Assembly: GCA_030765205.1 (NCBI GenBank)
Contig: JAVCDB010000050.1
Location: 1 to 34,772, forward strand
Direction of reading: 5' to 3'
Length of the DNA: 34,772 bases
Origin: Candidatus Aadella gelida
GTDB lineage: Bacteria; Omnitrophota; Gorgyraeia; Tantalellales; Tantalellaceae
Made by a program: the position numbers and the translations under genes. Below, in pieces: positions 1 to 8,581 of this stretch; positions within the stretch are counted from its first letter, which is position 1; each line of letters opens with the position of its first letter. Under the pieces are notes generated by a model. It worked only from the letters and a program-made list of their open reading frames with translations. It was not told the DNA's origin and made no database searches.

Positions 1-3
1 CAT
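1..3 (-). CDS. Start codon of a further downstream gene, cut by the window edge
   Basis: An ATG reads leftward out of the window from position 3. It is preceded by a good Shine-Dalgarno sequence (AAGGAG, positions 9-14, spacing 5). It lies 47 bp beyond the gltD stop on the same strand, so it is probably the next gene of the gltBD transcription unit. No protein sequence is visible, so nothing can be said about its function. Confidence 0.55.
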
Positions 4-50
4 TACGTCTCCTTTTATGGCGCTCTATTGGAAAACCTTTTCCCTAATGT

Positions 51-1496
51 TTACATATTCGGAAGATTGGTTTCCCCCATAAGGAATCTGTCAATAAAAT
101 GTGCTGCCTTGCGCCCCTCTGATATGGCCCAAACAATTAAGGACTGACCGCGTCTCATATCTCCCGCTGAAAAGACCTTTTCCACGGAAGTTTTTAGATC
201 CTCTCCCGTTTTGACATTTCCTCTCTCGTCAAGCTTAACGCCCAAATCACTTAAGAGTCCTTCGGGCGCAGGATGCAGAAAACCTAAAGCAAGAATTATA
301 AGATCCGACTCTATCTCAAAAGTGCTTCCGGGAATCTCTATCATTACAGGACAGGAATCCTTGGGCCCATTAATAAATTCAACTCGTGAACATTCAAGTT
401 TCTTAACCGCACCATTTTCACCAATAAATTTTTTGGTAAGTATTGACCATTCCCGCTCTGATCCTTCTTCATGACTGGAAGAAGTTTTAAGCATTAAAGG
501 ATATGTGGGCCACGGATACTCTTTGGTCCTACATTCTTCGGGTCTTGACATAATCTCTATCTGCATAACACAAGATGCGCCTTGGCGGTTAGCTGTACCG
601 ACACAATCCGAACCCGTATCTCCCCCACCTATAACTACGACTTTTTTTCCGGAAGCGTTGATCTCGTTTTCTGCATTTACGGGTGTTCCTGATACCTTAA
701 TATTGCTCTGAATAAGATAATCCATGGCAAAATGTATTCCGCTGAGTTTTCTGCCTTCAACAGAAAGGTCCCTCGGCTTACGAGATCCTCCAGCAAGACA
801 GACGGCGTTATATGTCTTCATTAACTCTTTTGCTTTGTAATCGGATCCTACATTAACAGATGTCTTGAATTCTATTCCTTCATCTTCCATTATTTCAATA
901 CGTCTATCAAGTATCCATTTCTCCAATTTAAAATCAGGAATCCCGTACCTCAGTATTCCTCCTGCTTTATCATACTTCTCAAAAACAGTAACATCATGAC
1001 CGGCTTTATTAAGTTGCATAGCACAGGATAATCCTGCAGGACCGGAACCTACAATAGCCACTTTTTTATCTGTACGGACCATAGGTTGCTCGGGAGCTAT
1101 CATCTTCTTTTTAAATGCATATTCTATTATGCCAAGTTCATTTTCTCTTATGCTTATCGCATCGTCGTTTATACCAAGAACACATGCATGTTCGCAAGGT
1201 GCAGGACAAATCCTACCGGTTATCTCAGGAAGATTGTTGGAAGCGTTTAAAAGCTTAAAAGCTTTTTCCCAATGCCCCTCCGCCATAAGATCATTCCATT
1301 CCGGAATATAATTACCTATTGGACATCCCCAATGACAGAAAGGCGTGCCGCAATCCATACATCGCTCAGCCTGATCGAGAGACTCGTCTTCCTTACGCAG
1401 AACGGAGACATGTTCATAGTCTTTAACCCTTTCACATACAGGTCTATATCCCCCGTCTTGACGCTTACCTTTTAAAAAACCTTTAGGATCACCCAT
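51..1496 (-). CDS. gltD: Glutamate synthase (NADPH) small subunit
   Basis: This is the FAD-dependent NAD(P)H dehydrogenase subunit that passes electrons to GltB, which makes two glutamates from glutamine and 2-oxoglutarate in the cytoplasm. The 481 residues match the usual GltD length. The N-terminal third carries the cysteine motifs for the [4Fe-4S] clusters (CMDCGTPFCHWGCP at about residues 46-59, and RICPAPCEHAC at about 95-105). Two Rossmann motifs follow: VAIVGSGPAGLSCA (FAD, near residue 147) and VVVIGGGDTGSDC (NADPH, near residue 287). The C-terminal SAGDMRRGQSLIVWAI segment is the usual FAD-contacting end. The gene overlaps the 3' end of gltB by 8 bp, which indicates translational coupling. 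All key residues are present; confidence is high. Confidence 0.97.
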   Translation of the reverse strand: MGDPKGFLKGKRQDGGYRPVCERVKDYEHVSVLRKEDESLDQAERCMDCGTPFCHWGCPIGNYIPEWNDLMAEGHWEKAFKLLNASNNLPEITGRICPAPCEHACVLGINDDAISIRENELGIIEYAFKKKMIAPEQPMVRTDKKVAIVGSGPAGLSCAMQLNKAGHDVTVFEKYDKAGGILRYGIPDFKLEKWILDRRIEIMEDEGIEFKTSVNVGSDYKAKELMKTYNAVCLAGGSRKPRDLSVEGRKLSGIHFAMDYLIQSNIKVSGTPVNAENEINASGKKVVVIGGGDTGSDCVGTANRQGASCVMQIEIMSRPEECRTKEYPWPTYPLMLKTSSSHEEGSEREWSILTKKFIGENGAVKKLECSRVEFINGPKDSCPVMIEIPGSTFEIESDLIILALGFLHPAPEGLLSDLGVKLDERGNVKTGEDLKTSVEKVFSAGDMRRGQSLIVWAISEGRKAAHFIDRFLMGETNLPNM

Positions 1497-4400
1497 CTGT
1501 TTCCTCCAAAAGACCTAGGTCAGCTTCAACTTTTCTGCTTTCAAGTATACGTTTATACTCTACCGGCAAAACTTTAATAAACTTTCTTGACCCCTTTTTA
1601 AGATCTTTAAGAACCTTATCGGCACTTCGGCTTTTGGTGTATTGTTCATAATTGCGCAGCATATTATATATAGTGGTTATGTCGTCTTCTTTCAGTCTTT
1701 CAAGTTTTACCATATCAAGATTACATCTTTCTTTAAAATCACCATATTCGTCATATACGTACGCTATCCCGCCGGACATCCCCGCAGCGAAATTTTTCCC
1801 GGTTTTTCCAAGTACCACAACTCGTCCGCCTGTCATATATTCACATCCGTGATCCCCAACGCCTTCTACTACGGCATAAAGTCCTGAGTTCCTTATACAA
1901 AAACGTTCTCCTGCTACTCCACCTATGTAAGCTTCTCCGGATATTGCGCCGTAAAAAGCCGTGTTTCCTATGATTATATTGTCTGATGGACTATACTCGG
2001 CCCCTTTTCCTGAATGTATTATTATTTTGCCTCCGCTCATGCCTTTACCCACATAGTCGTTAGCCATTCCGCTAAGCTCGAATGTTATTCCTTTTGTCAA
2101 GAATGCTCCAAAACTCTGCCCGGAAACACCGGTAAATCTGCAGTAAATAGTGTCAGTTGGCAGCCCTCTCTCTCCCCATGTCTGGCAAACCTTACCGCTT
2201 AGCATCGCACCTACTGACCTATTGAAATTCTTTATATTAAGATCGATCTCCACTTTTTTAGCTGTTTTTATAGCCTCTTCTGAAAGCTTTATAAGTTCGA
2301 GGTCTAGTACCTTATCTATAGCATGATCCTGAACTGACACGCACCTAGAAGAAGTGCCTTCGGGAACTTTCGGCCGGTATATTATTTTTGAAAGGTCCAG
2401 TCCTTCGGCTTTTTGTGGAACAATTTCCCTGTTCTCTTCCAGAAGATCCGTCCTTCCTATCATATCGTCTACTGTACGTATACCTAACTCAGCCATTATT
2501 TCCCGCATTTCACGAGCAATAAATTTCATGTAGTTGACAATATAACTAGGCCTTCCTGCAAACCTTTTTTGGAGCATCTCATCTTGAGTAGCTATTCCCA
2601 CAGAACAATTGTTAAGATGACAATGGCGCAACATCACACATCCCAAAGTTATAAGAATAGCCGTTCCAAACCCGAATTCTTCAGCTCCGAGAAGTGCAGC
2701 TATTGCAACGTCTCTGCCTGTTCTCATCTGTCCGTCGGTCTGGAGCCTAACACGTCCGCGCAGTCCATTCAAAAGAAGAGTCTGATGAGTTTCAGAAAGT
2801 CCAAGTTCCCACGAAAGACCCGCATACCTTATAGAACTTCTTGGAGAGGCGCCTGTCCCTCCGTCGCCTCCTGAAATAAGTATCATATCGGCATGTCCTT
2901 TAGCTACCCCTGCTGCTACAGTACCGACACCCATTTCGGAGACAAGTTTAACACTTATGCGTGCTGAAGGATTAACATTTTTAAGATCGAATATAAGCTG
3001 CGCTAAGTCTTCTATAGAATATATGTCATGATGCGGCGGGGGCGAGATTAAAGTCACGCCCGGAGTTGTATACCGAGTCCTTGCTATTCTGGCGCTAACT
3101 TTATGTCCCGGGAGCTGTCCTCCCTCACCGGGTTTAGCACCTTGGGCGATCTTTATCTGTATTTCATCAGCGTTGACCAGATAATTAGTTGTAACTCCGA
3201 ATCTACCCGAAGCTATTTGTTTTATGGAGCTCCTTGCCGAATCTCCATTAGGGAAAGGAGTGAATCTTGCAGGATCTTCCCCGCCTTCACCTGTATTTGA
3301 TCTTGCTCCAAGGCGGTTCATAGCAATAGCAATAGCTTCATGAGCACTGCGGCTTATTGACCCAAGACTCATGGCTCCTGTAACAAAACGTTTTACTATT
3401 TCTTCTTCTGATTCTACCTTATCTATAGATATTGGTTTCGTTTTTCTGAATTTTAAAAGACTTCTTATTGTTGTAGGATTATCTGATTGATCATTTATCA
3501 GTCCCGCAAATTCTTTGTACCTTTTGTAATCATTGTTCCTTACAGAATCCTGGAGAGCCGCTATACTTTCAGGGTTCCAGAGATGAAATTCCCCGTCTCT
3601 TTTCCATTGATAAATCCCTCCGGTCGGGAGAATGTCCTGTTCCCTGCCGCCCCTTTCAGGATAAGCTTCTTTATGCTGTTTAATTGCTTTAGCAGCTATC
3701 TCTTCTATCCCTATTCCACCTATCCGGGAAATTGTGTGAGTGAAATATTTATCGATAACCTCGTCGCCAATCCCCAGAGCTTCGAATATCTGAGCACCTC
3801 TATAACTCGAAAGAGTTGATATACCCATCTTAGATAGAACTTTTAAGATGCCTTTTATCACGGATTTATTATAATTCTCAAGGGCATGTGTTAGATCAGG
3901 TCCGACTTCTCCTTCTTCCTTTAAATATTCTATGGCTCTATATACAAGATAAGGATTAACGCAATCAGCACCATATGCCGAAAGAAGAGCAAAATGATTG
4001 ACCTCTCGGGGTTCTCCGCTTTCCACTATTAAGCTGATTTGAGAACGTATAGCTCTTTTTACAAGATGGTGATGCACAGCGCTTACTGCTAAAAGAGCAG
4101 GCAACCCGGCGCTCTCCTTATTCACTCCTCGGTCCGAAAGTATTATAAAAGAGTATCCCTGCTCAATAGCAAATTCAGCTTCAAAACATACTCTTTCAAG
4201 AGCTTCAGTAAAGTCTTTAGATGAGGTGGGCTTAAAAAAAGTATATATGACTTTTGTTTTAAACCCGTTAACTTTTATATTCTTTATAATGTCGAGTTCT
4301 TCATTGGTAAGTATAGGCCTTTGAACCCTTAGCTTGTGACAATGTTCCGGCCCGTCTTTTAATATATTCTTACCTGATCCTATATAGTTATCAGTGCTCA

Positions 4401-6021
4401 TTACCAGTTCTTCTCTTATGGGATCTATGGCCGGATTTGTCACTTGAGCAAAAAGCTGTTTAAAATGATCATATAGCATTTGCGGGTTTTTAGATAAAAA
4501 CGCATGCGGAAGATCATTCCCCATTGACCCTATAGGCTCTTTACCGGTTTCAGCCATAGGCTTTATTATGAGATTAAGATCCTCGCGGGTATATCCAAAA
4601 GCTTTAAGGTTCGGGAAAATATCCAGATCTTTTTTTATATTTTCACCGGTATGGAGAAGATCGTCGAGCTCTACCATATGCTTCTTATTCCACTCACCAT
4701 ACGGTCTTTCTTCGGAAAGGGTCTTTTTGATCTCTGCGTCGTCAATTATCCGGCCTTCTTCGGTATTTATATACAGCATTTTCCCCGGTTCTAATCTTCC
4801 GGAATGCACTATTTCTGAAGGCCTAATATCCTGGACACCAACTTCCGAAGCCATAATAACTGTTCCGTCTTTCGTAACGATATACCTTGCCGGACGCAGT
4901 CCGTTCCTATCAAGTATCGCACCAATATTCGTCCCGTCAGTGAAACCTATAGCTGCCGGACCGTCCCACGGTTCCATCAAACATGCGTGATATTTATAGA
5001 ATTCCTTAAGCCCTTCTTCCATAACAGCATCCTGTTCCCATGCTACGGGAATAAGCATCATCATGGCATGCGCAAGCGAACGTCCGGAAAGATTGAGAAG
5101 TTCGAAAACATTATCAATAATAGCGGAATCGCTTTTATTCTCAACTATGACAGGTTTTATTTTTGTAATATCATTACCGAAAAGATCGCTCGCAAGAAGC
5201 CTCTCTCCGGAGCGAAACCAGTTTATATTACCCCTCAAAGTATTTATCTCACCGTTATGGGCCAGAAATCTAAAAGGTTGAGCAAGATCCCAAGTTGGAA
5301 ATGTGTTTGTGCTATAGCGCGAGTGCACCAAGACAAGTGCACTTTTCACCCTCTCATCACACAGGTCTTTGTAATACAATCCAACCTGAGATGACATAAG
5401 AAGACCTTTATAGCTAACTGTCCTGGAAGATATATTGGTGATGTAAAAAAAACTTTTTTGCCCGATCTCCGAAGCCTCTATCTGCTTCTCTATCCTTCTT
5501 CGTATGACGTAAAGCCTGCGTTCAAAAGCAAGTCTTTCTTTTATGCTTTTATTACAACCTATTACGACCTGTTTTATTCTTGGCTGCGTTTCCCTTGCGG
5601 TCTCCCCAATTATCGCCCCATCAACAGGAACGTCTCTCCATCCCAAGAGAGTTTGTCCTTCTTCTTCTATTATTTCAGAAAAAATAGCCTCACACTTTTC
5701 TCTGTCCTCATCAAGCGTAGGCATAAAGATTATCCCGGTACCATATTTTCCTTCTTCAGGAAGAGTTATCCCGATATCAGAATATACATCTCTATAGAAC
5801 TCGTGCGGTATCTGCAGCAAAACCCCGGCGCCGTCACCTGTTTTAGGATCTGCTCCTACAGCGCCTCTATGGCTCATCCTTTCAAGAATTTCGATCCCTT
5901 TCTTGACTATATTATTGGACCTCTCCCCATTAATATTACAGACAAACCCCACCCCACAGCTGTCATGTTCGAAGCTGGGATCATAAAGTCCCTGTTTTTT
6001 CGGAAAATGTGTATGTTTCAT
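1489..6021 (-). CDS. gltB: Glutamate synthase (NADPH) large subunit
   Basis: This is the catalytic subunit of glutamate synthase. Glutamine is hydrolysed in the N-terminal amidotransferase domain, and ammonia is channelled to the FMN site to aminate 2-oxoglutarate. The 1510 residues are full length. Cys22 in DSCGVGFV is the predicted class II amidotransferase nucleophile, exposed after removal of a 21-residue propeptide. The FMN domain is marked by GAMSLGSISRSAHEAIA and by the [3Fe-4S] cysteines in CVMLRHCHLNNCSVG. The C-terminal part has the glycine-rich repeats of the GXGXG domain. The ATG at 6021 has only a weak Shine-Dalgarno sequence. The gene has its own promoter and a terminator hairpin in its leader (see 6043-6126), so it may be controlled by attenuation. 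Confidence 0.98.
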   Translation of the reverse strand: MKHTHFPKKQGLYDPSFEHDSCGVGFVCNINGERSNNIVKKGIEILERMSHRGAVGADPKTGDGAGVLLQIPHEFYRDVYSDIGITLPEEGKYGTGIIFMPTLDEDREKCEAIFSEIIEEEGQTLLGWRDVPVDGAIIGETARETQPRIKQVVIGCNKSIKERLAFERRLYVIRRRIEKQIEASEIGQKSFFYITNISSRTVSYKGLLMSSQVGLYYKDLCDERVKSALVLVHSRYSTNTFPTWDLAQPFRFLAHNGEINTLRGNINWFRSGERLLASDLFGNDITKIKPVIVENKSDSAIIDNVFELLNLSGRSLAHAMMMLIPVAWEQDAVMEEGLKEFYKYHACLMEPWDGPAAIGFTDGTNIGAILDRNGLRPARYIVTKDGTVIMASEVGVQDIRPSEIVHSGRLEPGKMLYINTEEGRIIDDAEIKKTLSEERPYGEWNKKHMVELDDLLHTGENIKKDLDIFPNLKAFGYTREDLNLIIKPMAETGKEPIGSMGNDLPHAFLSKNPQMLYDHFKQLFAQVTNPAIDPIREELVMSTDNYIGSGKNILKDGPEHCHKLRVQRPILTNEELDIIKNIKVNGFKTKVIYTFFKPTSSKDFTEALERVCFEAEFAIEQGYSFIILSDRGVNKESAGLPALLAVSAVHHHLVKRAIRSQISLIVESGEPREVNHFALLSAYGADCVNPYLVYRAIEYLKEEGEVGPDLTHALENYNKSVIKGILKVLSKMGISTLSSYRGAQIFEALGIGDEVIDKYFTHTISRIGGIGIEEIAAKAIKQHKEAYPERGGREQDILPTGGIYQWKRDGEFHLWNPESIAALQDSVRNNDYKRYKEFAGLINDQSDNPTTIRSLLKFRKTKPISIDKVESEEEIVKRFVTGAMSLGSISRSAHEAIAIAMNRLGARSNTGEGGEDPARFTPFPNGDSARSSIKQIASGRFGVTTNYLVNADEIQIKIAQGAKPGEGGQLPGHKVSARIARTRYTTPGVTLISPPPHHDIYSIEDLAQLIFDLKNVNPSARISVKLVSEMGVGTVAAGVAKGHADMILISGGDGGTGASPRSSIRYAGLSWELGLSETHQTLLLNGLRGRVRLQTDGQMRTGRDVAIAALLGAEEFGFGTAILITLGCVMLRHCHLNNCSVGIATQDEMLQKRFAGRPSYIVNYMKFIAREMREIMAELGIRTVDDMIGRTDLLEENREIVPQKAEGLDLSKIIYRPKVPEGTSSRCVSVQDHAIDKVLDLELIKLSEEAIKTAKKVEIDLNIKNFNRSVGAMLSGKVCQTWGERGLPTDTIYCRFTGVSGQSFGAFLTKGITFELSGMANDYVGKGMSGGKIIIHSGKGAEYSPSDNIIIGNTAFYGAISGEAYIGGVAGERFCIRNSGLYAVVEGVGDHGCEYMTGGRVVVLGKTGKNFAAGMSGGIAYVYDEYGDFKERCNLDMVKLERLKEDDITTIYNMLRNYEQYTKSRSADKVLKDLKKGSRKFIKVLPVEYKRILESRKVEADLGLLEETDG

Positions 6022-6042
6022 CTTTTATCTGCTCTTTTAGAG

Positions 6043-6080
6043 AAAAAAAAGCCCCTAGAACAATCTTATTCTAGGGGCTT
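6043..6080 (-). terminator. Intrinsic terminator in the gltB leader
   Basis: A 12-bp perfect stem (AAGCCCCTAGAA pairing with TTCTAGGGGCTT, arms 6069-6080 and 6049-6060) with an 8-nt loop is followed on the minus strand by eight U residues. It lies between the promoter at 6098-6126 and the gltB ATG at 6021, so it is in the gltB 5' UTR. It can also end transcripts coming from the amt-glnB-amidotransferase genes. Its position implies conditional read-through. Confidence 0.9.
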
Positions 6081-6087
6081 CTTTGCC
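6076..6087 (-). promoter_or_regulatory. Candidate ANTAR-type hexaloop overlapping the gltB terminator
   Basis: The RNA GGC-AAAGAA-GCC forms a 3-bp stem with a six-base loop having A at position 1 and G at position 4, the pattern known for ANTAR protein targets. The 3' arm shares bases with the 5' arm of the terminator at 6049-6080, so the two are mutually exclusive. The predicted start site is only a few bases upstream, so no first hexaloop fits in a transcript from this promoter. A dual-hexaloop site could only form in read-through RNA. Assignment is inference. Confidence 0.5.
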
Positions 6088-6097
6088 TTGTATAATG

Positions 6098-6126
6098 ATA
6101 TTAACACCCCTCATTTGTCCTGTCAA
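6098..6126 (-). promoter_or_regulatory. Sigma-70-type promoter for gltB
   Basis: Minus strand: TTGACA (6121-6126), a 17-bp spacer, and TAATAT (6098-6103). It lies just after the amidotransferase stop codon and 77 bp before the gltB ATG. The predicted start of transcription is near 6091. Confidence 0.8.
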
Positions 6127-6144
6127 GCTTAATTATATGGACTT

Positions 6145-6846
6145 TCAAGCTTTTATGATATTTTCAAAATTCTCGCACATTCTTTTCACATTAATGCTTA
6201 AGTTATCCTTTTTATCATGATAATGGCTCATTATTCTTTCTCTTTTAGCCCTTAAAGTCTCTTCACGACTATTCTGATATTCCAGTGTCCAATCATCTAT
6301 CATGCGAGCTGTCATCTCCGGATGAAACTGCAGACCATAGGCATTATTTCCGATCCTGAAGGCTTGATTCCGACAAGCCTCAGAAACTGCTAATAACGTT
6401 CCCCCGCTGGGTATACCGAAAGTATCCTGATGCCACTGAAACACATCTATCTCTTTGCCCAAACCCCTAAACAACGGATCTTCTTCCCCTTCCCCGGTAA
6501 GTTTGACGGAGGAAAAACCTATTTCCTCTTCTCTGGCTTTAGTAACCTTTGCCCCAGAGGCTTTAGCTAAAAGCTGCGCGCCTAAACATATACCCAGAAA
6601 CGGTACTTTTTCATCCAATACCTTTTTGATAAAGGTATCTTCATCTTTAAGATAGGGATACTTATCTTCTTCATAAACATTCATAGGCCCGCCAAGAATA
6701 ATCACGCCTTTTATGCCATTAAGCATATCAGGCAAAGAATCGTTACGACCAAGCTCGACCGTAACGATTCCATATTCCTTTTTGTCAAAATATTGTCCTA
6801 TTAGTCCGGGACTTTCCGAATCAATGTTTTTTACACAGAGTATCAT
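6145..6846 (-). CDS. Class I glutamine amidotransferase (GMP-synthase GATase-like)
   Basis: This is a stand-alone glutamine-hydrolysing domain of 233 residues. The nucleophile elbow GICLGAQ, the glycine-rich GGPMNVYE strand (oxyanion region), and the FHPE motif with the catalytic His and Glu are all present, so it should be active. There is no attached synthase domain. I place the start at 6846 (sequence MILCVKN): it has an AGGA box 6 nt upstream and follows the glnB stop directly. A longer reading frame would begin inside glnB with a basic, non-conserved stretch. The gene sits last in the porin-amt-amt-glnB run, so its role is probably linked to glutamine or nitrogen status. The substrate that receives the ammonia is unknown. 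Confidence 0.88.
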   Translation of the reverse strand: MILCVKNIDSESPGLIGQYFDKKEYGIVTVELGRNDSLPDMLNGIKGVIILGGPMNVYEEDKYPYLKDEDTFIKKVLDEKVPFLGICLGAQLLAKASGAKVTKAREEEIGFSSVKLTGEGEEDPLFRGLGKEIDVFQWHQDTFGIPSGGTLLAVSEACRNQAFRIGNNAYGLQFHPEMTARMIDDWTLEYQNSREETLRAKRERIMSHYHDKKDNLSINVKRMCENFENIIKA

Positions 6847-6848
6847 AA

Positions 6849-7190
6849 TTATCCTATTGCCGCGCCGCCTTTTTCTCCGGTCCTTATCCTTATACATTCC
6901 GGAAGATCCAGCACAAAGATCTTCCCGTCTCCTATATTTCCCGTTCTAGCGCCTTCTATAATAGCATCTATGGTAGGATCAACAAACTCTTTGTTGACCG
7001 CTATTTCTAGCCTAATCTTTTTTAAAAGATTTACTTCATGTACTACGCCTCTATATGTCTCGGTATAACCTTTCTGCTGACCACATCCCAATGCATTCGT
7101 CACCGTCATCTTATGTACATCCGCATCAAATAAAGCTTTTTTAACATCGGGTAATTTGTGCGGCTGTATCATCGCTATTATGAGTTTCAT
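6849..7190 (-). CDS. glnB: PII nitrogen regulatory protein with His at T-loop position 51
   Basis: PII proteins are trimeric sensors of 2-oxoglutarate, ATP and ADP that gate Amt channels and other nitrogen enzymes. The 113 residues cover the whole fold, with the [10 protein letters not shown]-loop start and the C-terminal GKIFV and IRIRTGE signatures. I choose the ATG at 7190, because the AAGGAGG box abuts the alternative ATG at 7196 but is well spaced for 7190, and family proteins begin MKLI. With that start Tyr46 is kept, but the usually uridylylated Tyr51 is His (RGVVHEV). Classical GlnD uridylylation is therefore not expected. The gene lies 18 bp downstream of an amt gene, as is typical of GlnK-type PII proteins. 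Confidence 0.95.
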   Translation of the reverse strand: MKLIIAMIQPHKLPDVKKALFDADVHKMTVTNALGCGQQKGYTETYRGVVHEVNLLKKIRLEIAVNKEFVDPTIDAIIEGARTGNIGDGKIFVLDLPECIRIRTGEKGGAAIG

Positions 7191-7208
7191 ATCCATACCT
7201 CCTTAATT

Positions 7209-8552
7209 TTATTGTGTAGTGAAAACCTGGAATCCCGCATAGGCTTCCATTCCATGTTCACTGATATCAAGTCCTTTAAGTTCCTCTTCCCTCGATACTC
7301 TCAAACCTATAACTTTGTTTATTACCTGAAAAATTATTGTCATACCAACAGCTACAAAGCTTACAACTGCTACGGCTCCTAATGCCTGCACTCCGAGTTG
7401 ACTGAATCCTCCACCCTGGAGCAAGCCGTTATTAGCAAGCCCTAAAGCTTTATGACCAAATATCCCTACAGCAAGCGTGCCCCATACTCCATTGACCAGA
7501 TGTACGGGAACCGCTCCAACAGGATCGTCGATTTGTATTTTATCGAGAAAGAATGTTGCCGCAACAACCAGTATCCCGCCTATAGCACCTATAGCTAGTG
7601 CCTCTACAGGAAGAACATATGCGCAAGGCGCGGTGATCGCAACCAATCCCGCCAAAGCTCCGTTCATCGTCATTGTTAGATCGGGCTTGCCGCATCTTTT
7701 CCAGGCATAAAACATTGCTACAAGCGCTCCGCTAACTGCTGAAAGATTCGTATTTATAGCAACTTTCGCTATAAGACTACCGTCACCTACGGATAAAGTA
7801 GATCCAGGATTGAAACCGAACCAGGCAAACCATAGTATTAAAGCTCCCAATGATGCAAGTGCCATTGAATGCCCCTCTATTGCATTCGCAGAACCATCCT
7901 TATTAAATTTACCTATCCTAGGTCCAAGTATCATGGTTCCCACTAAAGCTGCGGTGCCTCCCACAGAATGAACCACGGCGGATCCGGCAAAATCACTAAA
8001 CCCGAGATTGGCTAACCAGCCTCCTCCCCAGATCCAATGTCCAACAAAAGGATATATGGCCGCTGATATCAGAAATGAATATATTAAATACGCCTTAAAC
8101 TTCATCCTTCCGGCTATTCCTCCGGCAACTATAGTAGCTGCAGCTCCGCAAAAAACCGCATGAAAGAACCATTCGGCTTCAAGTGGTATATGCCCTGTGT
8201 GTGAGGCTCCTGTAAGAGCCCATCCTGTCCATCCCATAAAACCATTCCCTGAACCAAACATTATGGCATACCCGAAAATAAAAAATCCCATGGATGCCAT
8301 GCAAAAATCCAGAAAATTATTCATCAGCACGTTACATACATTCTTAGTCCTAAGAAGTCCCGCCTCAAGCATACCGAACCCTGCCTGCATAAGAAATACC
8401 ATAAATGCGGCTATCATAACCCATAAGGTATCAACACCGGCATTACTGGCATATTTTACCGCATCGTCAGCCATGACATCCCCGCTAAAACCGGCTATAA
8501 ACAGTATGCCTGCAAACAACATCGTAACCTTTTTTAACATCTTTGTTTTCAT
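7209..8552 (-). CDS. amtB: Ammonium transporter Amt (copy 1, next to glnB)
   Basis: This is an inner-membrane ammonium channel of 447 residues with a cleavable signal peptide (about residues 1-28) followed by eleven predicted membrane segments. Family signatures are present: MQAGFGMLEAGLLRTKN near the start, the pore-lining FHAVFCGAAATIVAGG, and two conserved His in VGHWIWGGGWL and DPVGAVPVHLVNGVWG. The C-terminal tail (EELKGLDISEHG) is the segment that contacts PII in AmtB-GlnK complexes, and glnB follows 18 bp downstream. It is paralogous to the gene at 8582-9919. Paired amt-glnB genes usually mean PII blocks this channel when nitrogen is plentiful. Confidence 0.96.
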   Translation of the reverse strand: MKTKMLKKVTMLFAGILFIAGFSGDVMADDAVKYASNAGVDTLWVMIAAFMVFLMQAGFGMLEAGLLRTKNVCNVLMNNFLDFCMASMGFFIFGYAIMFGSGNGFMGWTGWALTGASHTGHIPLEAEWFFHAVFCGAAATIVAGGIAGRMKFKAYLIYSFLISAAIYPFVGHWIWGGGWLANLGFSDFAGSAVVHSVGGTAALVGTMILGPRIGKFNKDGSANAIEGHSMALASLGALILWFAWFGFNPGSTLSVGDGSLIAKVAINTNLSAVSGALVAMFYAWKRCGKPDLTMTMNGALAGLVAITAPCAYVLPVEALAIGAIGGILVVAATFFLDKIQIDDPVGAVPVHLVNGVWGTLAVGIFGHKALGLANNGLLQGGGFSQLGVQALGAVAVVSFVAVGMTIIFQVINKVIGLRVSREEELKGLDISEHGMEAYAGFQVFTTQ

Positions 8553-8581
8553 TCCATGACCTCCATTTGCTTTACTCTTTA

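Noticed and set aside
5458-6132. A 224-codon plus-strand frame opposite the start of gltB
   Set aside because: It is antisense to a full-length, well-conserved gltB and to its promoter and terminator, with no family resemblance.
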